Both the position numbers and the translations under genes were made by a program. Below, piece by piece: positions 46,144 through 54,778 of a stretch of DNA of 64,000 nt. Below the pieces are notes generated by a model. The model did not search any database. It was not told the origin of the DNA and saw nothing but the letters and a program-made list of their open reading frames with translations. The DNA lies in assembly GCF_019430945.1 (NCBI RefSeq), contig NZ_JAHYCB010000003.1:372001-436000 (forward strand). Direction: 5' to 3'. This DNA is from Neorhizobium populisoli (GTDB lineage: Bacteria; Pseudomonadota; Alphaproteobacteria; Rhizobiales; Rhizobiaceae). The first letter of the stretch is position 1. Every line of letters starts with the position of its first letter.

Positions 46144-47048
46144 TCCCAAGTTCCGTTTTCCTTGATATAGTCAATGAAGGCGCGTAACGGCGCCGGCACG
46201 AGGCGACGGCCGGGATAGTAAAGAAACGGCCCCGAGAACTGCACCCACCAGGGTTTCAATACCGGCTCCAAAACTCCACTCTCGAAATAGGGCCGCAGCC
46301 AGTCTTCGAATAGCGATATGATTCCGGTGCCGGCAATCGCCGCATCCACCGCAAGATCGGACCCGCCACCGGGCTGCACCATCAGCGGACCGTTCGGATC
46401 GACCTTCACAACCTCGCCATCCTTCTCGAACTCCCAGACGATCAGCGCACCACTCGCAAAACGGCCTCGGATGCAGTCATGGACAAGAAGATCGCGCGGA
46501 TGCTCCGGCCGCCCCCGGCGGTCGAGATAAGCGGATGACGCCGCACTGGCAAACCGCTGGATGCGCGGGCCGATCGGCAGCGCGATCATGTCCTGCTCCA
46601 ACCGCTCGTCATAGCGAATGCCGGCATCGCAGCCCGCCGCGATCACATCGACAAAACTCTCATCGGTCATGATCTCCAGCCGGATATCCGGATAAGCTGC
46701 GAGAAAACCGGGTATGATCCGCGGCAGGACCAGCCGGGCCGCACTCACCGGCACATTGAGCTTCAGCGTGCCCGCCGGCCGATCACGAAAACCGCTGGCA
46801 AAGTCCAATGCCGCCTCAACCTCGGTGAGCGCCGGGCTCAACCGATCGAGAAGTCCCTGTCCTGCCTCCGTCGGCAATACGCTACGCGTGGTCCGGTTGA
46901 GGAGCCGCACCCCAAGCTGCGCCTCGAGCCTGCGCACCGCATCGCTGAGACCGGAGGCGCTGCCGCCGCTGACGCGCGCACCATCCCGAAACCCGCCGGC
47001 GCGTGCCACCGCCAGAAAAGCATTGAGATCGCCCAGATCGACTTTCAT
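46140..47048 (-). CDS. LysR-family transcriptional regulator
   Basis: 302 residues. The winged helix includes GFRDGARVSGGSASGLSDAVRRLEAQLG (about 19-46), and an effector domain (about 90-300) follows. Its stop overlaps the NicO gene stop tail-to-tail by four bases. Divergent from the aldo/keto reductase gene at 47145, whose gap carries a CCCAT/ATGGG inverted repeat, so it probably controls that gene. Confidence 0.93.
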   Translation of the reverse strand: MKVDLGDLNAFLAVARAGGFRDGARVSGGSASGLSDAVRRLEAQLGVRLLNRTTRSVLPTEAGQGLLDRLSPALTEVEAALDFASGFRDRPAGTLKLNVPVSAARLVLPRIIPGFLAAYPDIRLEIMTDESFVDVIAAGCDAGIRYDERLEQDMIALPIGPRIQRFASAASSAYLDRRGRPEHPRDLLVHDCIRGRFASGALIVWEFEKDGEVVKVDPNGPLMVQPGGGSDLAVDAAIAGTGIISLFEDWLRPYFESGVLEPVLKPWWVQFSGPFLYYPGRRLVPAPLRAFIDYIKENGTWD

Positions 47049-47083
47049 TGTTCGCTTCCCCGTACAGCCCGTCCGGATTATAC

Positions 47084-47098
47084 CCCATTTTTCATGGG
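47084..47098. promoter_or_regulatory. Putative LysR operator (CCCAT-N5-ATGGG)
   Basis: Five-base arms with a five-base T-rich spacer, 15 bases in total, in the 96-base gap between divergent LysR and aldo/keto reductase genes. The spacing resembles LysR T-N11-A sites. Confidence 0.45.
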
Positions 47099-47144
47099 AT
47101 CAATCAGGCCTATCTCTCGTTCGAAGCTGAAAAGGAGAGACACC

Positions 47145-48017
47145 ATGTCCAGCATCAACAACGCAGGTACTTACAAACTCGGTGATCGCACAGTGAAGCG
47201 GATGGGCTACGGCGCCATGCAGCTCGCCGGCAAGGGCGTGTTCGGCCCGCCGAAGGACCGCGATGCGGCGCTCGCCGTATTGCGCGAGGCGATCGAAAGC
47301 GGCGTCGATCATATCGACACCAGCGATTTCTACGGCCCGCACGTCACCAACCAGATCATCAAAGAGGCGCTGCACCCCTATCCGCAGGACTTGGTGATCG
47401 TCAGCAAGATCGGCGCACGTCGCGGTGCAGACGCATCCTGGAACCCGGCATTCTCAGCCGAAGACCTGGAAGCTGCCGTCCATGACAACCTGCGCAATCT
47501 CGGCCTCGACGTGATTGAAGTCGTCAATCTGCGCGCCATGTTCGATGTCCATGGCCCGGCGGAGGGTTCACTGGAGGCACCGCTGACGGTGCTGGCCGAA
47601 CTGCAACGCAAGGGCCTGATCAAGCATATCGGCCTGTCCAACGTGACTCGCAAACAGATCGAGGATGGCCGCAAGATCACCGAGATCGTCTGCGTCCAGA
47701 ACCAGTACAATCTGGCCCATCGCGAAGACGATGCGCTGATCGACCAGCTGGCGGCCGAAGGCACGGCTTACGTACCCTTCTTCCCGCTCGGCGGCTTTTC
47801 GCCGCTGCAGTCCTCGACGCTGTCGGATGTTGCAGCCCGCCTCGGCGCGACGCCGCTGCAGGTGGCACTCGCCTGGCTGCTCAAGCGCTCGCCGAATATC
47901 CTGCTGATCCCCGGCACGTCATCGGTCGGTCACCTGCGGGAAAACCTCGCCGTCGCCGATCTCGATCTGCCGGAAGACGCGATGCAGGAACTGAACGGCA
48001 TCGCCGCAAAGGCCTGA
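47145..48017 (+). CDS. Aldo/keto reductase
   Basis: 290 residues. Barrel catalytic residues are in IDTSDFYGPH (Asp-Tyr near 50-58), VIVSKIG (Lys near 86). The position where most AKRs have the catalytic His reads VVNLRAM, so the usual His appears replaced; Ser or Asn variants exist in the family. The start is ATG 47145 with AAAGGAGAG upstream. Divergent LysR gene probably regulates it. The reaction and substrate are unknown. Confidence 0.9.
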   Translation: MSSINNAGTYKLGDRTVKRMGYGAMQLAGKGVFGPPKDRDAALAVLREAIESGVDHIDTSDFYGPHVTNQIIKEALHPYPQDLVIVSKIGARRGADASWNPAFSAEDLEAAVHDNLRNLGLDVIEVVNLRAMFDVHGPAEGSLEAPLTVLAELQRKGLIKHIGLSNVTRKQIEDGRKITEIVCVQNQYNLAHREDDALIDQLAAEGTAYVPFFPLGGFSPLQSSTLSDVAARLGATPLQVALAWLLKRSPNILLIPGTSSVGHLRENLAVADLDLPEDAMQELNGIAAKA

Positions 48018-48061
48018 TGCGGATGAAGCGAGCGGCGCTGCGTGCGCCGCTCGCTTATTGC

Positions 48062-48262
48062 CTATTTGCGCCGCTGGTAGCGGGCGCGCAGCCAGAAGAT
48101 CGCAAAGAAACCGAGCAGCAGCAGCGTGCCGACGATCACGCCGAGCACCGGCGAAAACTGCGCGATGCCGAGAACGATGGTCGGCAGGAAATAGATGACG
48201 AGCCCGACCACGATGAGAATGACGGCCGCGGCAATCGCCTGAGATTTTGCTTCCGGCGTCAT
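48062..48262 (-). CDS. Small two-helix membrane protein
   Basis: 66 residues. Two transmembrane helices (about 8-30 and 36-57) with a basic C-terminal tail (RARYQRRK), so the C-terminus is probably cytoplasmic. No family recognised. The ATG at 48262 overlaps the GNAT gene stop as ATGA, so it is translationally coupled to that gene. Confidence 0.72.
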   Translation of the reverse strand: MTPEAKSQAIAAAVILIVVGLVIYFLPTIVLGIAQFSPVLGVIVGTLLLLGFFAIFWLRARYQRRK

Positions 48263-48951
48263 GCTACGTCCTTCGCAAGCTCGGCGCGGATATCTTCCAG
48301 CTTGCGCTTCTGCTGGCCGCTCGCATCGAAATTATCCGGCGAAAGCCAGGCTTCGAAACCGGCCTTGATCAAAGGCCATTCGCTGTCGATCATCGAGAAC
48401 CACGCCGTATCGCGGTTGGCGCCGCGCGAGATGACGTGCTGGCGGAAAACACCTTCGAAGGTGAAGCCGTAACGCCGCGCGGTCACCTTGCTCGGCTCGT
48501 TTTCGTTATGGCACTTCCATTCGTAGCGGCGGTAATCCAGCCCCTCGAAGACATGTTTCGCCATCAGGTAATGCAGCTCGGTCGACATCGGCGAGCGCTT
48601 CATCGCCAGCCCGTGCGCCACGGAACCCACTTCGATCACACCGTTTTTCGGATCCGGCCGCATGTAGCTCGCCATGCCGACGATCTTGCCCGAAGCGTTC
48701 TCGATCGCGATCAGCGTCACGTAACCGCCGCTCTGGCGAATCGACTGCAGCCAGAGATCCAGACTGTCCGCCGTTGCATAATCGTCGTTCGGGAAATATT
48801 TGAGCAGATCGTTGATCGCCTCGGCCCCGCCCAGCGCATCCCAGAGACCTGCGAGATGCTTTTCCCGATCGTAAGTCTCTAGCGTCAGAAACCGGCCCTT
48901 CAGGGTGACGGGACCGGGAGCGGAAACTTTGTAATTCTTGAGATCGCGCAT
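48259..48951 (-). CDS. GNAT acetyltransferase, RimJ/RimL type
   Basis: 230 residues. Core of the RimJ/RimL GNAT family: VTLKGRFLTLETYDREK, VEVGSVAHGLAM-like IEVGSVAHG, and YRRYEWKCHNENEPSKVTARRYGFTFEGVFRQHVISRG (about 135-172), the acetyl-CoA and Asn-binding region. Targets are often N-terminal amines or small-molecule amines. Coupled to the small membrane protein gene by ATGA. Confidence 0.9.
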   Translation of the reverse strand: MRDLKNYKVSAPGPVTLKGRFLTLETYDREKHLAGLWDALGGAEAINDLLKYFPNDDYATADSLDLWLQSIRQSGGYVTLIAIENASGKIVGMASYMRPDPKNGVIEVGSVAHGLAMKRSPMSTELHYLMAKHVFEGLDYRRYEWKCHNENEPSKVTARRYGFTFEGVFRQHVISRGANRDTAWFSMIDSEWPLIKAGFEAWLSPDNFDASGQQKRKLEDIRAELAKDVA

Positions 48952-49105
48952 GGAAGCCTCTGTTCGAAGCCAAGAGGCTTAGGACAGCATCAGACGAAAC
49001 GCAACCGGGAGCACGCGCGCCGCCGGGCGACCGATCGTCCCAATTTCTCGTTGGACACTGGGCCATTCCTCTGCTTTCCTCTGACTAGGTGACAGGAGGG
49101 TTCGA

Positions 49106-49604
49106 ATGCCAGTCTGCACATCATGCGAGAGAGACGTCAGCTTCAGTGATCTGAAGGGCGGCCGCTGCCGGGATTGCCGCGAAAAAGCGGAAGCCGGGCG
49201 CATGGCCTCGGCGATCAAGGAGATCGAAACAGTCCCGACGCCGGAAGAGCTGAATGATCCGCGCGTTCTGGCGCTGATCGTTTCCACGACAAATGAAATC
49301 CCCAACCGCCAGATCGACGGCATCATCGATATCGTCGGCTCCGAAGCCGCGGTCGGGCTTAACATATTCAAGGACCGCCAATTTCCGCGATTTCTTCGGC
49401 GGCCGCAGCCGTACGGTGCAACTAGCGCTGAAAGATGCGCGTACTGCCTGCCTGATCGAGCTGCGTCTTGCCGCCGCCAAACTTGATGCCGACGCGATCA
49501 TCGGCATCAAGTTCGATTTCAACGAATTATCGACAGGCTCGGGCGGCGGCATCCTTTTCGTTGCCGCCACCGGCACCGCCGTCAGGCTGGTCCCGAAAGA
49601 CTAG
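49106..49604 (+). pseudogene. Zn-ribbon plus YbjQ-type protein, interrupted by a frameshift
   Basis: The first frame (49106 onward) encodes a zinc ribbon (CTSCERDV, CRDCREK) and the start of a YbjQ/PF01906 domain (STTNEIPNRQIDGIIDIVGSEAAVGLNIFKD). The rest of that domain (FRDFFGGRSRTVQLALKDAR ... GIKFDFNEL ... VAATGTAVRLV) continues in another frame, to a stop at 49604. The switch is near 49367-49377. Both halves are well conserved, so it is a recent mutation or a sequencing error. A short deletion between repeated ACC bases would explain it. Confidence 0.75.
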
Positions 49605-50314
49605 ACCTTCACCTTCGCAGCCGAAACCGTCGCATCGATATGGTCGATCAGCGCATCGTCGAGGCCGAGACGGCCGGCGAGCAGATCGAGATAACCGCGT
49701 TCGGCGCGCGTATCCGGATCGATCGTCAGGCGGGTCGCGGCGTAGAGCTCGACCTTCTGCTCCTCGGTGCGGGCGGCCGCGACGAGATCATCGATATCGA
49801 CCGGATTGGCGAGTTCATTCTGGATGAAGGCTTCCGCCTCGGACCCGAGATCGACCGCATGAACCTTGTCCATGATATTGGCCCGCTCGGAGGCATCGAT
49901 ATGACCATCCGCCTTTGCGGCGGCGATCATCGCGCGGATCAACGTCAACGCGAAATCGTTGGAAAGCTGAGCGGACTGCGGATGAAAGGGAGAATCGGCC
50001 GGCGGCGGCAGAAGCGGCGTTTCAGCCTGCGGTGCGGGCTGCTGTACGGCTTCCGGCGACTTGCCGGACTGGTAGTTCTTGTAGGCAAGATAACCGAGGC
50101 CGGCTATCGCCGCGATGCCGCCGACGGTCGCCACATTGCCCGCAAGCTGACGGCCTGTCTTCGTACCGAGGACGGCTGCGAGGATCGCGCCGGTGGCGAG
50201 CTTGTTGTCCTTGGCAAGCTGGCCCGCCTGCCCTGCCCGATCCTTCACCGTTCCAGACAGACCCGGAATTTGCGACCCCAGGAACTGGTCGAGAAGTTTT
50301 TTCGCGTCGAACAT
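49601..50314 (-). CDS. DUF533 (YebE-like, TerB-type) membrane protein
   Basis: 237 residues. An N-terminal amphipathic region and a Gly-rich hydrophobic segment (LAGNVATVGGIAAIAGLGYLAYKNY, about 57-80) are followed by a Pro/Gln linker and a TerB-like helical domain (about 115-237; ALTLIRAMIAAAKADGHIDASERANIMDKV). DUF533 proteins are envelope-stress associated in enterobacteria; function unproven. Its stop overlaps the 49604 stop tail-to-tail. Stand-alone. Confidence 0.88.
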   Translation of the reverse strand: MFDAKKLLDQFLGSQIPGLSGTVKDRAGQAGQLAKDNKLATGAILAAVLGTKTGRQLAGNVATVGGIAAIAGLGYLAYKNYQSGKSPEAVQQPAPQAETPLLPPPADSPFHPQSAQLSNDFALTLIRAMIAAAKADGHIDASERANIMDKVHAVDLGSEAEAFIQNELANPVDIDDLVAAARTEEQKVELYAATRLTIDPDTRAERGYLDLLAGRLGLDDALIDHIDATVSAAKVKV

Positions 50315-50446
50315 CGCTTGATCTCCCTCAAAGCATTTGAGCAGGAAGATAGGAATGCGATTGTGAAATTACAAAGACGGGTTGAAAATACAGTCATGAA
50401 GCCCGCTCAACACTTCAACATACCACTTTGACGTGTCTCTGCTGGT

Positions 50447-50827
50447 TCATTTCTGGTTCTGAGGCAGCCCATCGGCAATGTCGTAATAGTCGCCCTTGTC
50501 CGCCACGAAGATATGCATCTTCAAATGCGTTTCCGTCGGCGTGTCGAACGCGCCCATTGCCACGCCCATCCAGTCCCGATGCGGCGGATCCCAGAACAGC
50601 GACGAGCCGCAGGTCTTGCAAAACCCGCGCCTCACCTTTTCGGAGGACTGATACCAGCTGACATTCTCAGCGCCGTGAACCGTCAGCCGATCCCTCGGCA
50701 CGTCTGTCGTTGCCAGATAATGACCGGTCTGCTTGCGGCATTTCGAGCAATGACAGGCATCGGGCGCGGCAAGGTCACCTTCGATCTCGAAGCTCACCGC
50801 ACCGCAAAGACATGATCCCTTGTGCAT
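50447..50827 (-). CDS. GFA-family glutathione-dependent aldehyde-activating enzyme-like protein
   Basis: 126 residues. Zinc cysteines are arranged as GSCLCG (5-10), CHCSKCRK (25-32) and FCKTCGS (69-75), the full GFA/Mss4-like pattern. The family includes S-(hydroxymethyl)glutathione synthase, but most members have no proven activity. The ATG at 50827 has AGGAGCG upstream. Stand-alone gene. Confidence 0.9.
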   Translation of the reverse strand: MHKGSCLCGAVSFEIEGDLAAPDACHCSKCRKQTGHYLATTDVPRDRLTVHGAENVSWYQSSEKVRRGFCKTCGSSLFWDPPHRDWMGVAMGAFDTPTETHLKMHIFVADKGDYYDIADGLPQNQK

Positions 50828-50876
50828 GATCGCTCCTCCCAGACGATCGCGCCGAACCTATTGCTTAATCTGAAGC

Positions 50877-51515
50877 TCAGGCCTTCAGCGCAAAAGCTTC
50901 CGAAGCGAGCTTGGTAATGCCCGCCCAGTCACCCGCGGCAACCAGCTCCTTCGGAGCCACCCACGAGCCGCCGACGCAGACGACGTTCGGCAGCGAAAGA
51001 TAATCATTGGCGTTTTTCAGCGAGATACCGCCGGTCGGGCAGAACAGCGTGCCGGCGAGCGGCGACGACAGCGCCTTGAGATAAGCAGCGCCGCCGGCCT
51101 GTTCGGCCGGGAAAAACTTCATCACGTCGTAACCGGCCTCGCGCAGCGTCATCACTTCGCTGGCAGTCGCCGCACCCGGAAGAAGCGGCACGGAGGAATC
51201 CTTGGCAGCCGCGAGAACGCCCGGGGTAACACCCGGCGAAACAATGAAGGTCGAGCCGGCCTTGACGGCCGCTTCCCAGTCGCGAGCATTGAGGATCGTG
51301 CCGGCGCCGACATTGGCGCCTTCCACTTCGGCGGCAACAGCCTTCACGGCATTCAGTGCGGCCGGCGTGCGCATGGTGATCTCGATTGCCCTCAGGCCAC
51401 CGGCGACGAGCGCCTTTGCGAGGCCGACTGCCGACTTCGCATCGTCGACGATCAGCACCGGCACCACCGGCTGCAGTTTCAGGATGGAAAGCAGCTTTTC
51501 GGTTTTGCCGGTCAT
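50877..51515 (-). CDS. eda: 2-keto-3-deoxy-6-phosphogluconate aldolase
   Basis: 212 residues, the Entner-Doudoroff aldolase splitting KDPG into pyruvate and glyceraldehyde-3-phosphate. VVPVLIVDD (about 17-25), the catalytic Glu in IEITMRTPAA (about 40), and the Schiff-base Lys in YDVMKFFPAE (about 132) are intact. GAGTILNARDWEAA is also diagnostic. Length fits the family (about 213). The edd partner is not in this window; the divergent CYTH gene lies about 150 bases away. Confidence 0.95.
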   Translation of the reverse strand: MTGKTEKLLSILKLQPVVPVLIVDDAKSAVGLAKALVAGGLRAIEITMRTPAALNAVKAVAAEVEGANVGAGTILNARDWEAAVKAGSTFIVSPGVTPGVLAAAKDSSVPLLPGAATASEVMTLREAGYDVMKFFPAEQAGGAAYLKALSSPLAGTLFCPTGGISLKNANDYLSLPNVVCVGGSWVAPKELVAAGDWAGITKLASEAFALKA

Positions 51516-51667
51516 GGAAGGTCTCCGCTAAAACGATTGAAATCTGCCGCAGGAAATAACGTCCGCAACCACCGTTGTCGAGAAAAAACCGGTCCTGCGC
51601 GCATATGGCTTTGCGGGACAAAGCCTTTGGACTACGGTTGCTCCCGGTGGGTACGCGAAGGGACGGC

Positions 51668-52165
51668 ATGGCCAAGGAAATCGAGCGCAAGTTTCTGGTA
51701 ACCGGCGAAGACTGGCGCGATGCCGCGTCGACATCCTCCCGTTTCCTGCAGGCCTATGTCGCGGCGGCTGAAGACAGATCGGTGCGGGTGCGTATCGTCG
51801 ATGGCAGGCACGCGAAACTCACCATCAAGCTCGGCAAGAACCTCGTCGCGCGCGACGAATTCGAATACGAAATCCCGCTTGCCGATGCCGAGGAAATGGC
51901 GAAATGCGCCACCGGCATCGTGCTGGAAAAGACCCGTCACCGGATCGAACACCAGGGATATACCTGGGAGGTCGACGTGTTCGGCGGCACTTATCTCGGT
52001 CTTGTCGTTGCAGAAGTCGAACTGGAAAGCGAAACTGCGCAGCCGGATATTCCATCCTGGGTCGGCCAGGAGATCACCGGAGACCGGCGTTATTCGAACG
52101 CCGTGATGGCCACCGAGGATTTGAGCAAGGAACTCGTTGATGCCTTATCGCCTTCGGCCCCGTAA
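51668..52165 (+). CDS. CYTH-domain protein (triphosphate tunnel metalloenzyme)
   Basis: 165 residues. The N-terminal EIERKFLV is the ExExK signature of the CYTH/TTM fold, followed by VRVRIVDGRHAKLTIK and the ELESE-type acidic strand (VAEVELESE). Members hydrolyse inorganic triphosphate or thiamine/adenylate substrates. The start is ATG 51668; the frame is open to 51575. The CHAD gene start overlaps it by 26 bases. Confidence 0.92.
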   Translation: MAKEIERKFLVTGEDWRDAASTSSRFLQAYVAAAEDRSVRVRIVDGRHAKLTIKLGKNLVARDEFEYEIPLADAEEMAKCATGIVLEKTRHRIEHQGYTWEVDVFGGTYLGLVVAEVELESETAQPDIPSWVGQEITGDRRYSNAVMATEDLSKELVDALSPSAP

Positions 52166-53126
52166 ATCCTTCACGGCCGAAATCCGCTCGGTCGCCGAAA
52201 GCCAGCTTTCGCATGCGATCCACCTTCTGGAGGAGCAACCGGACGGGCCGCACAAAGCCGTTCACGAGGCCCGCAAGCGCTTCAAGCGGGTGCGCGCCCT
52301 CTATCGCCTGATCCAGCTCGATGCAAAGGATTTTCGCGCCCGGGAGAATGCCCGCATCCGCGATATGGCGCAGACCCTGTCAGCCGTGCGCGACGCGACG
52401 GCGCTCGTCGAAACGGTTGACTACCTCGCCTCTTACGCCGGCTCGCGGGAAGAGTTCGCCGCGCTGAGCGTTGCCTCCAAGGCACTGACGGAGCGCCGCG
52501 ACCGTATTGCCTCCGAAGAACACGATCTGCCCGCCCGAATGTCCGCCGCAGCCGATGCCTGCCACGAAGCGACCGCGGCACTCGGCGAGCTCAATCTCGA
52601 CGACGGCCCGCACAAGACGGCGAAGCGCCTTGCAAAGGTCTGGAAAAAGCAGCGCCTGCAGGCGCTTTCGGCACTTGCGGGCTGCGAGGAACATGCCGAT
52701 TCCGAGGTCTTTCACGAATTGCGCAAATCGGGCCAGATTTACTGGATGCATCTCTCGCTGCTGCGCGACATCTGGCCGTCGGCGATGCGGGCGAAACAGG
52801 CGGAAGCCAAGCTGCTGGTCGAACTACTTGGCCATGAGCACGATCTCTCTGTCCTGACGGGCCTGGTCGATGAGAACCCCAACCTGTTCGGCGCCGGCGA
52901 CACACTGGCGCTCATTCTCGGCGCCATCATAACCCGTCAGCAGACGCTGCGGATCGAAGCGCTGGACAAGGCCCACGAAGTCTTTGCCGATGGCGCGGAC
53001 AACGAGGCGGACCTGATTGCCGTCCTGTGGAAGCGGGCGAGCGCCATTCCGCGCAAGAAGCGCAAACCGATCAAGGCTGCCAAGCCTCAGTTCGAACCGG
53101 ACGAAGAGCAAGCGCTGATCGGCTAA
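52140..53126 (+). CDS. CHAD-domain protein
   Basis: 328 residues, mostly alpha-helical, with conserved histidines HAIHLLEEQ, HKAVHEARKRFKRVRALYRL (about 38-57) and VFHELRKSGQIYWMHLSLL (about 190-208). CHAD domains bind polyphosphate or other phosphates. In many bacteria CYTH and CHAD are fused; here they are separate genes overlapping by 26 bases, so a joint complex is likely. The start is ATG 52140. Confidence 0.92.
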   Translation: MPYRLRPRKSFTAEIRSVAESQLSHAIHLLEEQPDGPHKAVHEARKRFKRVRALYRLIQLDAKDFRARENARIRDMAQTLSAVRDATALVETVDYLASYAGSREEFAALSVASKALTERRDRIASEEHDLPARMSAAADACHEATAALGELNLDDGPHKTAKRLAKVWKKQRLQALSALAGCEEHADSEVFHELRKSGQIYWMHLSLLRDIWPSAMRAKQAEAKLLVELLGHEHDLSVLTGLVDENPNLFGAGDTLALILGAIITRQQTLRIEALDKAHEVFADGADNEADLIAVLWKRASAIPRKKRKPIKAAKPQFEPDEEQALIG

Positions 53127-53204
53127 AGCAATCCGGTATCACATCGCGGCAAAATGACGGACGGAGCCGTTGCGCCGCCGGGCATCTGGCTGTATTTCAG
53201 CGCC

Positions 53205-54149
53205 ATGACCGAAATCCAGACCTCTCCCCGCCCGGAACCGACGGGTGCATTTCTCGTGGCAGCGCTTTATCACTTCGCGCGCTTCGAACGCTGCGAAGCG
53301 TTCCGCGAGCCGCTGCAGGCTTTCTGCGACGAAAACGGCATCAAGGGCACCCTTTTGCTGGCGAACGAGGGTATCAACGGCACCGTCGCCGGCACGGATG
53401 CGGCGGTTACCGGACTTCTTGCCTATCTGCGCGCGCAGCCGGAGCTCGCAAAGCTCGAGCACAAGGAAAGCCGCGCGTCCAAGATGCCGTTCCTGCGCAT
53501 GAAAGTGCGTATCAAGAAGGAAATCGTCACCATGGGCGTCGAGAACATCGACCCCAACCGGATCGTCGGCACCTATGTAGATCCGAAGGACTGGAATGCG
53601 CTGATTTCCGATCCGGAAACGATCGTCATCGATACGCGCAACGACTACGAGACGGCGATCGGCATTTTCCAGGGCGCGGTCGATCCGCAGACCAAGACGT
53701 TTCGCGAGTTTCCGGACTGGGTGAAGAACAATCCCGGCCTGCACAACAAGCCGAAGATCGCCATGTATTGTACCGGCGGCATCCGCTGCGAGAAGGCGAC
53801 CGCCTTCATGAAGGAAAAGGGCTTCGACGAGGTCTTCCACCTCAAGGGCGGCATCCTGAAATATCTCGAGGAAGTGCCACCGGAAGAAAGCCTGTGGGAG
53901 GGCGCCTGCTTCGTCTTCGACGAACGCGTTTCCGTCGAACATGGGCTGAAGGAAGGCAACCACAAACTTTGCCATGCCTGCCGCAACGCGATCACGGCCG
54001 AAGAGATCACCTCGCCTCTTTACGAGGAAGGCGTCTCCTGCTCCAACTGCTACCACAGCCGCACGGAAGACGACCGCCTCCGCTATCGCCAGCGTCAGCT
54101 GCAGATCGCGCTGGCGAAGAAGCGCGGCGAGAAGCATATCGGCGGATGA
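53205..54149 (+). CDS. trhO: tRNA uridine-34 hydroxylase, rhodanese type
   Basis: 314 residues. N-terminal acylphosphatase-like domain ([39 protein letters not shown]), then a rhodanese domain with active-site loop [11 protein letters not shown] (Cys near 189), and a Cys-rich C-terminal part ([17 protein letters not shown]). TrhO makes 5-hydroxyuridine at tRNA position 34 using O2. ATG 53205 gives the usual family start; ATG 53154 would add 17 residues. Coupled to the phosphatase gene by ATGA. Confidence 0.93.
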   Translation: MTEIQTSPRPEPTGAFLVAALYHFARFERCEAFREPLQAFCDENGIKGTLLLANEGINGTVAGTDAAVTGLLAYLRAQPELAKLEHKESRASKMPFLRMKVRIKKEIVTMGVENIDPNRIVGTYVDPKDWNALISDPETIVIDTRNDYETAIGIFQGAVDPQTKTFREFPDWVKNNPGLHNKPKIAMYCTGGIRCEKATAFMKEKGFDEVFHLKGGILKYLEEVPPEESLWEGACFVFDERVSVEHGLKEGNHKLCHACRNAITAEEITSPLYEEGVSCSNCYHSRTEDDRLRYRQRQLQIALAKKRGEKHIGG

Positions 54150-54472
54150 AGACCAGAAACGTCCTGTTCATCTGCAGCCAGAATAGGCTGCGCAGCCCGA
54201 CCGCCGAGCAGGTTTTTGCCGATTGGCCCGGCATCGAAACCTCCTCGGCCGGCACGAACAACGATGCGGAAAACCCGCTGTCCAACGAGCTGATAGAATG
54301 GGCGGATGTGATCTTCGTGATGGAGAAGGCGCATCGCAACAAGCTGCTGAAGAAGTATCGCTCGGCGATGAACGGCAAGCGATTGATCTGCCTTCATATC
54401 CCCGACGACTACGATTTCATGGATCCCGTTCTCGTCGACATACTGAAGGCCAAGGTTCCGCAATTTCTTTAG
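54146..54472 (+). CDS. Small low-molecular-weight protein-tyrosine-phosphatase-like protein
   Basis: 108 residues, about 40 short of typical LMW-PTPs. The phosphate loop is CSQNRLRS (C-x5-R, about 10-17) and ends with [29 protein letters not shown] is the second family segment. It could be a phosphatase or a related thiol hydrolase. The ATG overlaps the trhO stop (ATGA at 54146-54149). It meets the next minus-strand gene tail-to-tail with a four-base overlap. Confidence 0.87.
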   Translation: MKTRNVLFICSQNRLRSPTAEQVFADWPGIETSSAGTNNDAENPLSNELIEWADVIFVMEKAHRNKLLKKYRSAMNGKRLICLHIPDDYDFMDPVLVDILKAKVPQFL

Positions 54473-54735
54473 GTCTTGTCGCGTGCCTGCTCGGTCAGTT
54501 CATTATCGAGTCGAGTCTGCTCGATAATCTTATGCAGGGCGTCTTCGTCTTTAATGCCTTCGTGTCCAATAAAGCGGGATATCCAGACACGATCATCCTC
54601 AAAAACCGTTATCTCGATACGCTGCCCAACGACCGTCGCAGTAATATTGACCGTATCCGGTTGATGCCGTTCGATGAAGTAGTGGATCTTTGCCTCGTCG
54701 AGCTGGCGCAGGATTTTGAACAGCGGTGATGTCAC
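54469..54735 (-). CDS. Small hypothetical protein
   Basis: 88 residues from GTG 54735, with GAGGAG five bases upstream. Alpha/beta-looking, with HYFIERHQPDTVNITATVVGQRIEI and FEDDRVWISRFIGHEG. No family recognised. The C-terminus is helical and charged (KIIEQTRLDNELTEQARDK). Stand-alone; the frame stays open to 54882 but has no better ribosome site there. Confidence 0.65.
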   Translation of the reverse strand: MTSPLFKILRQLDEAKIHYFIERHQPDTVNITATVVGQRIEITVFEDDRVWISRFIGHEGIKDEDALHKIIEQTRLDNELTEQARDKT

Positions 54736-54778
54736 GAAGGCTCCTCTGCGGACAATGTGTGTTGTCAGCCCTAGCGCT

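Noticed and set aside
53027..54145. The long upstream extension of the LMW-phosphatase frame (to 481 codons)
   Set aside because: It runs through CHAD and trhO in another frame; the real start is the ATGA overlap at 54146.
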